From NCBI GenBank assembly GCA_054661495.1, contig BAAFSQ010000045.1:1-55213 (forward strand): a DNA stretch of 55,213 nucleotides, in the 5' to 3' direction. How positions within the stretch are numbered: position 1 is the first letter of the stretch; every line of letters starts with the position of its first letter. The DNA is from Zygophlyctis sp. KS116. Its lineage: Eukaryota > Chytridiomycota. Both the position numbers and the translations under genes were made by a program. Shown piece by piece: positions 1 to 9,864 of the stretch. The notes beneath the pieces are model-generated. The model was given only the letters and a program-made list of their open reading frames with translations, made no database searches and had not been told where the DNA came from.

Positions 1-1
1 A

Positions 2-273
2 CGAGCGGTTGGATTGAAAGTTTTCCGAGTTGATTATCGGACAAACTATTTAAAATGCAATTCACAAGTCATATATTCAAGTTGAAACGATAGTTTAACA
101 ATCTTAAGAAAGAATTATCATTTATTCAATAGGGATTCGGTGTTTTGTATCCTCTTCCAGAAGCCCCCCACCTGCCCAAACTGGTCTCACCACCTCCAAC
201 TTCACCAGCTTCTAGTCCAGCTTACTCTTCTCTGCCAAGAGTCTCTGGATCTGCTCCTAGTGGAACAGCCTAG
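2..273 (+). CDS. 3' end of an unidentified gene (partial)
   Basis: A reading frame enters the window at base 2 and stays open to about 94. Three splice models are in frame. A 65-nt intron (68-132) leads to a Pro/Ser/Ala-rich tail ending with TAG at 271-273. A 26-nt intron (68-93) ends at the TAG at 130-132. A 28-nt intron starting near 84 gives a third ending. Introns here are normally 23-33 nt, so a short-intron model is more likely and the Pro-rich tail may be a chance reading. No family recognised. The 5' part is outside the window. Confidence 0.3.
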
Positions 274-476
274 CAGCCTAGCAACCAGCCCCAGCTCCAT
301 CAGTTATAAACAATGCAGACTCGCTAACTGTACTTTCTGTAGTTGCCATCAATATAATATAATTGCTTTGTTCGCATTATGACGAGACGAGTTTGATACA
401 CAGATCATAATGTTAAATGTTAAATTGACTGAATCGTTCAACTCCTAATTCTGTGTCCTAGGACTCGGTTAATAAA
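274..476. other. Intergenic region upstream of thioredoxin
   Basis: No gene seen on either strand; only frames shorter than 25 codons. It ends in the A-rich leader of the thioredoxin start codon. Confidence 0.6.
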
Positions 477-814
477 ATGAAATACGTCAAATCTCTTGAA
501 GAATTTAAACAGCTAACTGCATCTGGGATAGTAGTAGTAGATTACTTTGCAGAATGGTGTGGCCCGTAAGTTTCCTTTGAATTGAAAATATTAGATGCAA
601 GATTATTGCTCCTGTTTTTGAAGAATACTCTAAAAAATACCAAAATGCAACTTTTGTTAAAGTGGATGTTGATGAAGCTCCAGAAATTGCACAAGCTGTA
701 GGTGTAAGAGCAATGCCAACTTTTCAAATCTATGTCAATGGAGCAAAGGAAAAAGAAATTGTTGGAGCAGATAAAGTTAAATTGGAACAAGCAATTCAAT
801 CAGTGACTGCTTAA
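477..814 (+). CDS. TRX1: Thioredoxin
   Basis: Small cytosolic disulfide reductase of about 103 residues, the normal length for the family. The WCGPCK active site has its cysteines at residues 28 and 31. It is split by a 29-nt intron (566-594) after WCGP; removing the intron restores the frame. The conserved later part includes the VDVDEAPE segment, the AMPTF cis-proline loop and the VNG turn. The start is the first ATG, in an AAAATG context. The last 15 bases overlap the last codons of the convergent O-methyltransferase gene. Product call is secure. Confidence 0.95.
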
Positions 815-1899
815 ACTCTTTTTAAAAGATCCAGTTAAACTCCAATATCCAATTGTTGGAATGGAAAAGAAATCTTGAAATCCTGATTTTTCCATGATTG
901 ATTTTAATTTTTCCCTAGTATACTGTTGTCCTTTAGTCCAAAATAGCATGTCCAATGATACCATCGCAGTAGCTAATGGTGATTTACGATTAGTATTTAA
1001 TAGTTTTTCATGGACTAATAGTAGTCCACCATCGGGTAGAGTATCATACGCCTTTTTAAGCAATTCTAAACCAGTTGATAGATCCCAATCATGAAGTATT
1101 TGAGATAAAAATATAGTATCTACCCCTATATTTTTAGAATTTACATTAGGCCATGGATCAGTAAACATGTCTCCAGAAATTAAATCCGTTCTAGATTCTA
1201 TTCCTTGTTCTAAAAGCCATGGTCTAGTTGTAGAAAAAACATTTGGTAAATCAAATAATATTCCAAATAAAGAATCATGCGATTTTAACAATTGTGCAAG
1301 ATGAATTCCAGCTCCAGCGCCAACATCTAATATAACTTTACGAGTCTTAAATATCTCTAATTCACAAAGTGCTTTAGCTGGTAAAGAAGATATAGATCTC
1401 ATTGCTAATGTAAACTATATTTAATAATAATAAAACTTACTCTATCTGCATCAATTGCCGAATCTTCTTGTTGTTCCCATGGATCTATTGCCCCATATAC
1501 GTTTGGTGAATCACTTAAAAGACTAGATAGTAATCGTTCTGGAGTTAAAAAGAATTTAGAGTCCATAGAAATCAAATATCCAAGATATAATGGTGAATTA
1601 ATAGTCAAGTATTCTCTAGACATTTGATTTAATTGGTATTTTTGATTATACCAATCATTAGGATCATTGACATCATTTAAAACAACTTGATCTAATAGAT
1701 CTAAACAACTTAAACCAACTAAAACAGCATCCGCACCTCTTAAAGAAAACTTGAAACGTTTAGAAATGTCATGAGCGGTAACAATCTGTTCTTCATTAAT
1801 AAAATCAAATAGTTTCAAGTCTACTGCAACTGATAAAAGTGCAGAAGATCTATTATTCATTAAAATATTGTAAATGTATTGATCTCCAGATTCTGACAT
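800..1899 (-). CDS. SAM-dependent O-methyltransferase (HIOMT/COMT-like)
   Basis: Two exons, 1441-1899 and 800-1414, joined by a 26-nt intron (1415-1440). The N-terminal part is a winged-helix dimerisation domain. The C-terminal part has the SAM-binding glycine motif LDVGAGAGIH, an acidic motif and the HDW catalytic segment (SQILHDWD), so the catalytic histidine is present. Splicing yields FTLAMRSIS, matching the family's F..AM.S.S segment. The substrate cannot be read from sequence; relatives methylate small phenolic, indole or polyketide compounds. The stop overlaps the thioredoxin 3' end. A short open frame lies just upstream (see findings), so the start is not certain. Confidence 0.85.
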
Positions 1900-2007
1900 T
1901 TTTTAAACACCAATAATTCCACGTAGAGCTTGAGGATCAGTAAATGCAATCTTCTTATTCATGATAAACTTTGACCGATGACTAGAATTACTTTAAATAT
2001 AATCTTA

Positions 2008-2541
2008 CTAATGTCTTGGTTGCACTGCCACCTGATCTTTTTCCTCGACAATTGTCTCTTTCCTTTCCTTCTTCTCTTTCCTTTCCTTCTTGTCTTTCTT
2101 GTCTTTTTTCTCTTTTTTAGTCTTGTCCTTTTTAGTCTTTTTAACTATTGTATCATCTTTACTCTCAACGGTGGATTTTTCTGACTTTTTATCAGATTTC
2201 TTCTTTTTCTTTTTAGGCTCTTGCATAGGCTCTAGTACAGTCTCTTGTCCAGTCTCTTGCTGGGAATCATTTAAAGATTTAAGTAGTAAACTAAATGCAG
2301 AGGTATTATCTAACCAATTATCAATTGTTCTCTGATCAGCTCCTAATCCAAGAGTATTTTCTTTTAATTTAATTTTAATATGATCCTTTTCTCCATCTTC
2401 ATTAAGTCCAAGGCCTTTTCCTACCTTCCATCCCATCTTTTCCAACATCTTGTATCCAAAAGAACTTGTATCATTTTTCCAATGCAGATTCTGGGGATCA
2501 CTAGAAATAACTTGTTTTCTCTTGACTCCTGCTAATCCCAT
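2008..2541 (-). CDS. PINX1: G-patch protein, PINX1/Gno1-like
   Basis: A single-exon protein of 177 residues. The N-terminus (MGLAGVKRKQ, then SDPQNLHW) and a G-patch at about residues 28-72 (FGYKMLEKMGW, GKGLG, NTLGLGA) match PINX1/Gno1. That family is a nucleolar RNA-helicase cofactor in rRNA processing and, in animals, a telomerase regulator. The C-terminal third is a Lys/Glu-rich low-complexity tail. It is shorter than yeast Gno1 (271 residues), mainly in the tail. Divergent from MSS4, with 45 bp between start codons. Confidence 0.85.
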   Translation of the reverse strand: MGLAGVKRKQVISSDPQNLHWKNDTSSFGYKMLEKMGWKVGKGLGLNEDGEKDHIKIKLKENTLGLGADQRTIDNWLDNTSAFSLLLKSLNDSQQETGQETVLEPMQEPKKKKKKSDKKSEKSTVESKDDTIVKKTKKDKTKKEKKDKKDKKERKEKKERKETIVEEKDQVAVQPRH

Positions 2542-2586
2542 CTTTTTACTAATAAAATTTGTTGAATTTGTTTAGCAGGAAAATTC

Positions 2587-2967
2587 ATGATTTCTTGCTC
2601 TAATTCTGAGAGTACAGCTAAACTCTTAAATACTCAAGGACTCAATCTTAACAATCTATACTGTCCTAGATGTTCCTGTCTGATTCTAAAAGCTGGAACT
2701 GCTAAACTGGACTATACAAGGTTTGAAATTCCATCAATTAGAAAAGATTCTAGTCAAGATTCTGAATTTAATTGGATGATAGAGGATATGATGACTTTTG
2801 AAAATATTGGATTTACTCACTCCCTACCAAATCAGTCTCATATTAAAAGGTACATGGCATGTGCAGAATGCGATCTAGGTAATACAAGATTATCATATTT
2901 ATTAGGTCCACTGGGTGTACAAACAGACTTTTTTTATCTTGTAGGAGATAGAGTGAAATATAGTTAA
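2587..2967 (+). CDS. DSS4: MSS4/RABIF family zinc protein (Rab guanine-exchange/chaperone factor)
   Basis: A 126-residue single-exon protein. Two CxxC zinc pairs (YCPRC and ACAEC) bracket the conserved DMMTFENIGF segment, diagnostic of Mss4/Dss4/RABIF. These proteins bind nucleotide-free exocytic Rab GTPases and act as slow exchange factors or holdase chaperones. Its TAA stop shares the palindrome TTAA (2964-2967) with the stop of the convergent ArfGAP gene. Confidence 0.9.
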   Translation: MISCSNSESTAKLLNTQGLNLNNLYCPRCSCLILKAGTAKLDYTRFEIPSIRKDSSQDSEFNWMIEDMMTFENIGFTHSLPNQSHIKRYMACAECDLGNTRLSYLLGPLGVQTDFFYLVGDRVKYS

Positions 2968-3897
2968 AAATCATCCCATCCTCCATCAGAATCTTTTTTA
3001 GACTCGTTTTTAGAATTGATTTCTAGGTTATAAGGTGTTGCTTCTGCTGATAAATTTGGTGAAATTGGAGATGTTTGATTCCATAATTCTTGATCTCTTT
3101 CAGATGGAGAAATTGGTAATCCTTGTTCATTCATCCATTTTTTAGCTTTATCAACTCCTGAATTTGCAATTGAAAGTCCACTATTTCCTGCATCAACTAC
3201 AGATGTTGTTATAGTATTCATATAACTGCTCATATTTTGTTGAAAATTAGGATCAGTAATTGCAATTGTAGCAGGTTGAATTACTTTTTCATTTAGAGTT
3301 GATCCCATTTTAACGGCTGTAGATGATAACCATCCAAATCCTTTTGAAAGGGCTGAAATTGGATCATCTAAAATTTCTGCATAAGGATCTTTGGTAGGTG
3401 GTGTGTCTAGAATTTTTACAATTTATAAAAAACTTACAAATATTACTACCAAATCCATCATACTTTTTTTCATTTATGGACTTTGATGAATCTTGTACAG
3501 AAATTTCACTCTTTACAAAGGGTGGTGAAACCCATATTGTTCCTTCACAATCTGCAGATAGTTTCTCCTTGTAAAATTTGGCAAAAACTGATTTATATTT
3601 TTGAGGAATGTTCATGTTTGATGACCAATCAGGATGAGATTTAAAAAATTCCAATGCTTTCATATTGCCTCCATTATCCATTCTAACTACTTGTTCTTCG
3701 CTCCATTTATCCATTGTCACTGACCGTACAAAGGAATGATGGACTCCTAGACTACGATGTACGCCAGAACAGTCTAAACAAAAAAATATTCCATAAGTTA
3801 CAGAGGCCCATTGAGGAAAGTGAACCCCACAGTCAATGCAGTTTTTATTTTCAGGTCTTGATGCAATTTCCTGTAGTTTTAGCTTCAATGGATCCAT
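2964..3897 (-). CDS. GCS1: ArfGAP1-type Arf GTPase-activating protein
   Basis: Exons 3438-3897 and 2964-3406 with a 31-nt intron (3407-3437). The N-terminal ArfGAP domain (about residues 1-120) carries the C4 zinc finger CIDCG...CLDCSG. It is followed by [15 protein letters not shown], which contains the catalytic arginine. The tail has weak lipid-packing-sensor character and ends in a tryptophan-acidic GGWDDF motif, as in ArfGAP1/Gcs1. It would hydrolyse Arf1-GTP on COPI membranes. Divergent from ERV1 with 38 bp between starts. Confidence 0.92.
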
Positions 3898-3935
3898 AAA
3901 CTCGACTTTTTTGCGATAAAACGCGCAATTTTGTA

Positions 3936-4394
3936 ATGGAAAACGACAATGAAAACTGCACAGTCTGCACTCAATTCAAATCTATTCTGAAACAATCAAA
4001 AAAATCATCTCTGGAAAAATCATCGGCACAAGAATCAGTACAAGCATCAGCACCAGCAATGAAATGTCCTCCTGACGCTGATGAATTAGGATCACATTCT
4101 TGGACTTTTCTTCATACAATGGCTGCTTACTATCCATGCAACCCAGATCTCAAGTCCCAATCTATAATGTTGGATTTCATAAAAGGACTATCAGTATTTT
4201 ATCCATGTCACTACTGTGCATCTCATTTACAATCAGACTTGGTTCAACATCCACCAAATGTTAAGAGTAGACAAGAGTTTAGTGAGTGGATGTGCCAAAT
4301 GCATAATAGAGTCAATACAAGACTAGGAAAGCCAGAATTCGATTGCTCTAAAGTCTTTGAAAGATGGAAAAAAGGAAATGCAGATTGTCTTTAA
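3936..4394 (+). CDS. ERV1: Mitochondrial sulfhydryl oxidase Erv1/ALR
   Basis: A single exon of 152 residues. The N-terminal shuttle pair CTVC is at residues 8 and 11. The FAD-proximal CxxC is at 91 and 94 (FYPCHYC), and the structural pair is C137 and C151. The [14 protein letters not shown] segment and the W of the FERWKKGN helix are the FAD-binding elements. It works with Mia40 in oxidative import into the intermembrane space and passes electrons to cytochrome c or O2. The stop shares TTAA with the convergent arrestin gene (4391-4394). Confidence 0.95.
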   Translation: MENDNENCTVCTQFKSILKQSKKSSLEKSSAQESVQASAPAMKCPPDADELGSHSWTFLHTMAAYYPCNPDLKSQSIMLDFIKGLSVFYPCHYCASHLQSDLVQHPPNVKSRQEFSEWMCQMHNRVNTRLGKPEFDCSKVFERWKKGNADCL

Positions 4395-5679
4395 ATATTT
4401 CTAGAATCTGAGAATGAAATTCCATCATCAGATCTTGCATCATCAAAATCTATTGTCCATGGTAAAGATCTATTAGGAGGTGAAAAATCAGTCGTGGGAT
4501 TTCCTTGTCCATACCGTTTAGGAGACAGAGATCTAGAGAGTCCGGATGATTTTAGTTTTATCGGTATATTTCTCGGACTCGAGCTAATATTCTCCCAATC
4601 CTTGCTACTAGATGGGAGTCTATCCAGGGCATTAGTATCATTATAATTCGGTATAGGGAGTAATGATAATGGATCATAAATCGCCACAGGAATCGTTAAA
4701 ATTATATCAGAATTAAATAGTCCCATTCCTAAAGACACTTGGATCCAACAGTTTACTTCTCCTAAAACAGCTTTAGAGACTGTATAAATCCCTATAGGAA
4801 TCTTGATTGTAGATGCTAAATGTCTAGTTTCATGTGCATTCACAAAAAATTCAGAGTTTTTGACTAGTAATGGTGCATAATCTTGAATTTCATATTGTTC
4901 AAAAGATCTATGAGAAATATTTGAAAGACTTTCTAAAGATCTATAGAGATATAGCTTGATACCTTGAACTTTTTTAGTAGAATTATTCAAGATTTTTAAA
5001 TCAATTCGAACCTCTTGTCCTGAAATTGCCAGAGGTGATCTTAAACATCCTTCAACTTGTACAGATCCACGTCCGATCCAAGGCTGATGACTAACCTTGA
5101 TTGAAACGGGTTTATTTAAAAATGAATTTGATACATCAGCATATTCAAAAACTCTAGTTTCTACTGATGTAAATGCTGTATCAGAACGACCATGATACCT
5201 GTATTGCACCAATCTATGATTAGATCTATTAGATAATGTAGTACCCGGTAACTTTGTATCTTACTGCCAACAGACTTTTAAAAGTAAATGAAGAAGGAAT
5301 TCCCAATGGTAATTTAAACGCAAAAGGAAAACTAAATCGTCCTTTATTGGCCATTCTAAATCCTTGAGAGTTGAAACCACACACAGCTAATGATAATGGA
5401 ATATTCTCTCCTTGTAGAGTTATACTTGAAGATAAAAAAGATTCAATTAATGCATCCGATCTATCCTTGAATTCTAAAATTATTAGAGTCAGTCTTACCT
5501 TCATATCCAATGAGTTCTACGAGTATTTCACCCAATTGCAATGAATTATTTGTTGTAATGATCAAATCTAGTCTCCCGTAGAGAATTTCACCCCCAACAA
5601 AGACTTGTTTATCTAGAATTATATTAAATTTAAATTTTGGACATTTATTAGTTGCTACTCCCTTCTGATGAGATAACAT
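4391..5679 (-). CDS. Arrestin-domain protein
   Basis: Three exons: 5499-5679, 5245-5473 and 4391-5213, with introns of 25 and 31 nt. The protein has about 410 residues. The N-terminal half has the arrestin-N beta-sandwich pattern, including VRYKVTG, which forms only after splicing. The C-terminal half has an arrestin-C domain (SVQVEG, then the polar strand patterns). The tail is Ser/Pro-rich. It is likely an alpha-arrestin-like trafficking adaptor. No PPxY motif is visible, so recruitment of a Nedd4-type ligase is not supported. Confidence 0.75.
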
Positions 5680-5711
5680 TTTAGACTGAAAGAGAATCGG
5701 TCGCGTTGGGA

Positions 5712-6040
5712 ATGAATCGGAGATTGCATTTTTATCTTTCCAATAATAGTCAACTACAGTCCACCAGATGTATTATTTGAGCGTTTTGTATCTATTGATC
5801 ATAGGAGCATAGATAAAGATCTAGTCTATAGCCTTGAGACTGCATGTTCAAGTTGTAACAAAATTATAGAATATAAAATAGAAAATAGAAAACATAAATA
5901 TATTTATAACATAAAGAGAATATCTGGGATTATCATGTCTATCAAGGAATATTAGATCTATCAGGGAACCAAATGCCATGAGTAGTACATGTGACGACAT
6001 GTCATTGTTCCAAACCATTAGAATTTTACAGGAAAAATGA
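5712..6040 (+). CDS. Possible small spliced gene, CxxC-containing, function unknown
   Basis: An open frame of about 65 codons (roughly 5736-5960) has coding-like composition and a CSSC pair. A 28-nt GT-AG intron (about 5939-5966) joins it in frame to a second block ending at TGA 6038-6040. The 5' end is ambiguous: an ATG at 5712 needs either a 19-nt or a 43-nt intron to enter the frame. If real, the stop overlaps the start of the J-domain gene as ATGA (6037-6040). No homology recognised. Confidence 0.3.
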
Positions 6041-7357
6041 ATGAATTGCCTGGTTTCTCAGGACCAAATAGAGACTTTTATTCAATTCTACAAGTTGAAA
6101 GAAACTCTGATCTTAAGACTATTCAAAGAGTAAAAAAGTTGAATAATATTATAGGCTTACAAGAGATTAGCATTAAAGTATCATCCTGATAAAACAACAG
6201 ATCCGGAAGCTACCGAGATCTTTCAGACTGTTAAAAGAGCTTATGATGTACTCTCTGATGATAAGAAGAGAAGGATTTATGATGAATATGGAGAAAGAGG
6301 AGTCACAATGGTCGAATCAATGGGAGAAGTTGCTCCATTCATTGATCCTGATATTATATTCTTTTTAAATTGGATATTCTTTATTTCTTCATGTTTGGTA
6401 GCATTACTCATTCTATTTCCTACATTTATCTCTTTAAAAGCAGATGGATCAGTCAATTGGTCATGGGTAAATGTTTTTATTCCTGCATTTATACTTGATG
6501 GTTTAATACTACTAGTTTTATTAATGAAACCGGCTGAAGTAGATGTTGAAGAAGTGGATGATATTGATCTAGACGATGATGAGACTGCAGCAAGTAGTCA
6601 AAATAAACCAAAAAAGGTTTCAAATTCACTTTCAAAATGGTTGGGAGTTATTATTTTTGTATTATTGATACTATTTCAAGTATTTTTATCAACAAAATTA
6701 GATGGGACTTTTGATGGATCATGGTGGAAAGTATTTACTCCTCTTTTAGTCATGGAATTTTCAAATCTTGTTGATATGTTTTATTCAGTACCTTCAAGTT
6801 TAAAAAAGGGATATATAGATTTCAGTATAAGTGAATCTGGAGCAAGAGAAATTAAAACAGTTCCATTTTCATTTATAGAAAAAATGTCTGTGATTCTTGA
6901 TACTTTTGGAATGTGTGCATTAAGAATTTGTCAAATTCTCCTAATTTGTGCAAAATTAGAATCTCAATTAGATTCTAGTTGGGCCAAAATTTTTATACCA
7001 ACTTGGTTATGGGGATTTGTAAAGATTAGTACTATTCTTTTAATGGCAAAAGATTCTAGTAGTACATCTAAACGTACAATGATTCAATCTTCAATAGTAG
7101 CGTTTATATTTTCAAGTTTGTTTATATACATTACTTTTGGACTTTTAGTCACAAGATTGGATAAGAATGATGGGACACCAAAAGCTTCGGTGATTTTGAT
7201 CCCTGTATTTATTATAACTGGAACTTTGTTTTGTTGCTTGGGATGTTGTTTACCATGCTTAACATTGGGAATAAGAAATGCTTTAGCTCAAGAATTAAAA
7301 TCAACTGATCAGCAATTTGTATCAGTTGAACGTAGAATAGAAGCAGGAAGTGCCTGA
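6037..7357 (+). CDS. J-domain protein fused to a TMEM185/FAM11A-like membrane region
   Basis: Exons 6037-6129 and 6155-7357 around a 25-nt intron; 431 residues. The J domain occupies about residues 8-75, with an intact HPD motif (KYHPDKT) created across the intron. The rest is membrane-embedded. It has several hydrophobic segments with repeated W/K..F.P patterns typical of FAM11A/TMEM185 proteins, plus an acidic loop. The J domain would stimulate an Hsp70 at a membrane, probably the ER, but the client is unknown. Only 28 bp separate it from MET2 on the same strand. Confidence 0.8.
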
Positions 7358-7385
7358 TGACACGTGGCATTCCTTTAGTTTTTAA

Positions 7386-8451
7386 ATGTTGACTAGTGAT
7401 AGCGTCCAGACCTTTATGATTTATAATTTCCCCTTGGAGTCTGGTATTATAATACCAAAGTGTCCAATCGCATATCAATCTTGGGGATCTCTAAATCATG
7501 AGAGAAATAATGTAATTGTTGTTTGCCATGCTCTTTCAGGCTCTTCCAAAGTCTCTGAATGGTGGCCTAATCTATTTGGAAAAGGAAAATCATTAGATCC
7601 TTCTTTATATTTCATATTTTGTGCAAACGTTTTGGGCTCTCCGTATGGATCAGCGTCTCCATTAACAATTGATTCAACTACAGAAAAGCCTTATGGTCCC
7701 GATTTCCCTATAACAACTCCCAGAGACGATGTTGCTGCTATTAAACTAGTTTTGGATTCTTTACAAGTAACAAAAATACATACTGTAATTGGAGGCTCTA
7801 TGGGAGGAATGCATGTATTGGAATGGTCATTTTATAGAGACTATGTTTTAAATTTAATACCTATTGCTACAAGTGGTAAAACATCAGCTTGGTGTTTAGC
7901 AATGAATGAAATCCAAAGACAATCTATACAATTGGATCCATGTTTTAAAAATGGGTATTATTCACCATTAGAAGCACCCTCTATTGGACTTTCTCTTGCT
8001 AGAATGAATGCTCTTTTAACTTATAGAACACATTCTTCCTTTGAAAAAAGATTTGGTAGATCTATACAAAAAGATTGTGATACATATTCTGCAATTTCAT
8101 ACTTGGATTATCAAGGATTAAAGTTTGTAAAGAGATTTGATGCAAATTGTTACTTGTCAATCATCAAGAAATTAGATAATCATGATATATCTCGTGGAAG
8201 AGGAGATTATTATCAGGTTTTACAAAGTATTAAACAAAAAACTTTGATTGTTGGAATAGATAGTGATGGTTTATATCCTGTTTGTGAACAAGAAGAATTG
8301 GCACGATATATCCCAAATTCTCGTTTAGTAATTTTACATTCTGGTACAAAATTTAAATTTAAATTAATTAATAGATGATGGACATGATGGATTCTTGTTA
8401 TTAAAGGAAGAATTAGATTCTCTAGTCTGGAACTTTATGGGTCAGACCTAG
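7386..8451 (+). CDS. MET2: Homoserine O-acetyltransferase
   Basis: Alpha/beta-hydrolase enzyme that acetylates L-homoserine in methionine/cysteine biosynthesis; 344 residues. The nucleophile serine is in GGSMGG (Ser138), the catalytic aspartate is in VGIDSDGLYP, and the histidine is in GHDGFL. That last motif lies in a small second exon (8375-8451), reached only by removing a 31-nt intron (8344-8374). The whole catalytic triad is therefore intact. It is somewhat shorter than yeast Met2. Its presence implies free-living methionine biosynthesis and argues against a strongly reduced parasite. Confidence 0.93.
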
Positions 8452-8512
8452 GTTCAATTTTAGGTTTCAATTCATCTTGCGTCAATCCATAAATGTATAG
8501 GTTTTTTTTAAA

Positions 8513-9565
8513 ATGCCAAAGAAAGCAGTAGAGTCTTCCAAAAAGAAGCAGCTAGAAGACAAGACATTCGGACTCAAAAACAAGAAATCCGCCAAAGTTC
8601 AAAGGTATGTCGAACAAGTAAAAACTCAAGCCGCACAATCAGGAAACAAGGATGAAAGAATAGCTGCGGAAAAAAGGAAAGCTGCTCAGGCTGCAAAGAA
8701 AAAGGCTGAAGAAGATAAAAAACTAGAATTGGCAGAATTATTTAAACCAGTCATTCAACAACAAAAAGTCCCTTTTGGAGTTGATCCTAAAACTATACTT
8801 TGTTCTTTTTTCAAAGCAGGCTCCTGTGCCAAAGGATCCAAATGCAAGTTTTCTCATGATTTAAATGTCGAGAGGAAGGCAGAAAAAATTAATCTATATG
8901 AGGATTCCAGAGAAACAATGGAAAATTGGAATCAAGAGAAATTGGAAGATGCAGTAAAGCAAAAACATGAATCAAGTAATCTTAATCGCCCTACAGAAAT
9001 TGTATGCAAGTTTTTCTTGGAAGCTATAGAATCTAGAAAGTATTTTTATTTTTTTTAAAAAACAAGATATGGTTGGTTTTGGGAATGCCCTAATGGAAAT
9101 TCAAAATGCAAATATAGACATGCTCTTCCTCCAGGATTTGTACTAAAGAAGAAGGAGACTGAAGAAGAAAAACGTGAACGTGAAGCTTTGGAAAAGGATA
9201 ATGAGATTACAATTGAAGACTTTTTAGAAAAGGAAAGACATTCTCTAGGGCCTAATCTGACACCAGTGACTGCAGAATCATTTGCGGAATGGAAAAAATC
9301 AAGAAAAGATCGAGATGCTTTAGTAGAGTCTGAAGCTCAAAATAAGAAATCCGAAGAGTACAAGAGACTCAAAGCTGGAATGAAGACTGGAATGACATTT
9401 TCTGGCAAAGAGTTGTTTGACTTTAATCCTGAATGGGCTGATGCAATTGAAGAAGATGGAGCCATGGACAAGTATGAAGTACAGTCTCATTCAGAAGAAA
9501 CTCAACCAGTTCCAGTACAATTAGACATGTTTAAAGATGAGAATCTTGAAGGACTAGATGACTAA
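8513..9565 (+). CDS. TMA46: ZC3H15/Tma46-like CCCH protein (DRG1 partner)
   Basis: Exons 8513-9039 and 9067-9565 around a 27-nt intron; 341 residues. The basic N-terminus (MPKKAVESSKKK) precedes two CCCH zinc fingers. The second finger is completed across the intron (ECPNGNSKCKYRH). The C-terminal half carries the DFRP region, ending in an acidic tail. Homologues bind and stabilise the GTPase DRG1/Rbg1 on translating ribosomes. Only 2 bp separate its stop from that of the convergent bL33m gene. Confidence 0.9.
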
Positions 9566-9567
9566 AT

Positions 9568-9758
9568 TTATTTTTTGGCTTCTACAAACAAGACATGCCT
9601 ATTCACTATTGATAAAATTAGAGAAATTTACCGATTGGATCATGTTTTAATAATGAAAGTTTTGGTAGTAGTCTTCTTCTTGTTGTGGTATAAAAGTATC
9701 CAGTTCCAGCAGTTGAGACTAGCCGGACAATGAGAGTTCTAGCCTTTACCCGTGCCAT
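9568..9758 (-). CDS. MRPL39: Mitochondrial large-subunit ribosomal protein bL33m
   Basis: A 54-residue protein in two exons (9632-9758 and 9568-9605) around a 26-nt intron (9606-9631). The sequence carries the L33 signature STAGTGYFYTT, a KHDP turn and the C-terminal RHVLF motif. The length matches mitochondrial and bacterial L33. It is easy to miss because the largest exon is only 42 codons. Nearest neighbours are ZC3H15 (2 bp, convergent) and SPF27 (106 bp, divergent). Confidence 0.9.
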
Positions 9759-9864
9759 TCTTGAAGTAAAGTGCCACTTTTTTTAGATTTGAAAGTGTGC
9801 AAGGGTGTAAAAGTGTAAAAATGGAACATGGGCAAGGTTGCAGCCTAAACATTTTCTGTTAAAA

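Noticed and set aside
2090-2335. Long Leu/Phe/Ser-rich open frame on the + strand
   Set aside because: It is the antisense of the Lys-rich tail of the PINX1-like gene; low complexity makes the opposite strand open by composition.
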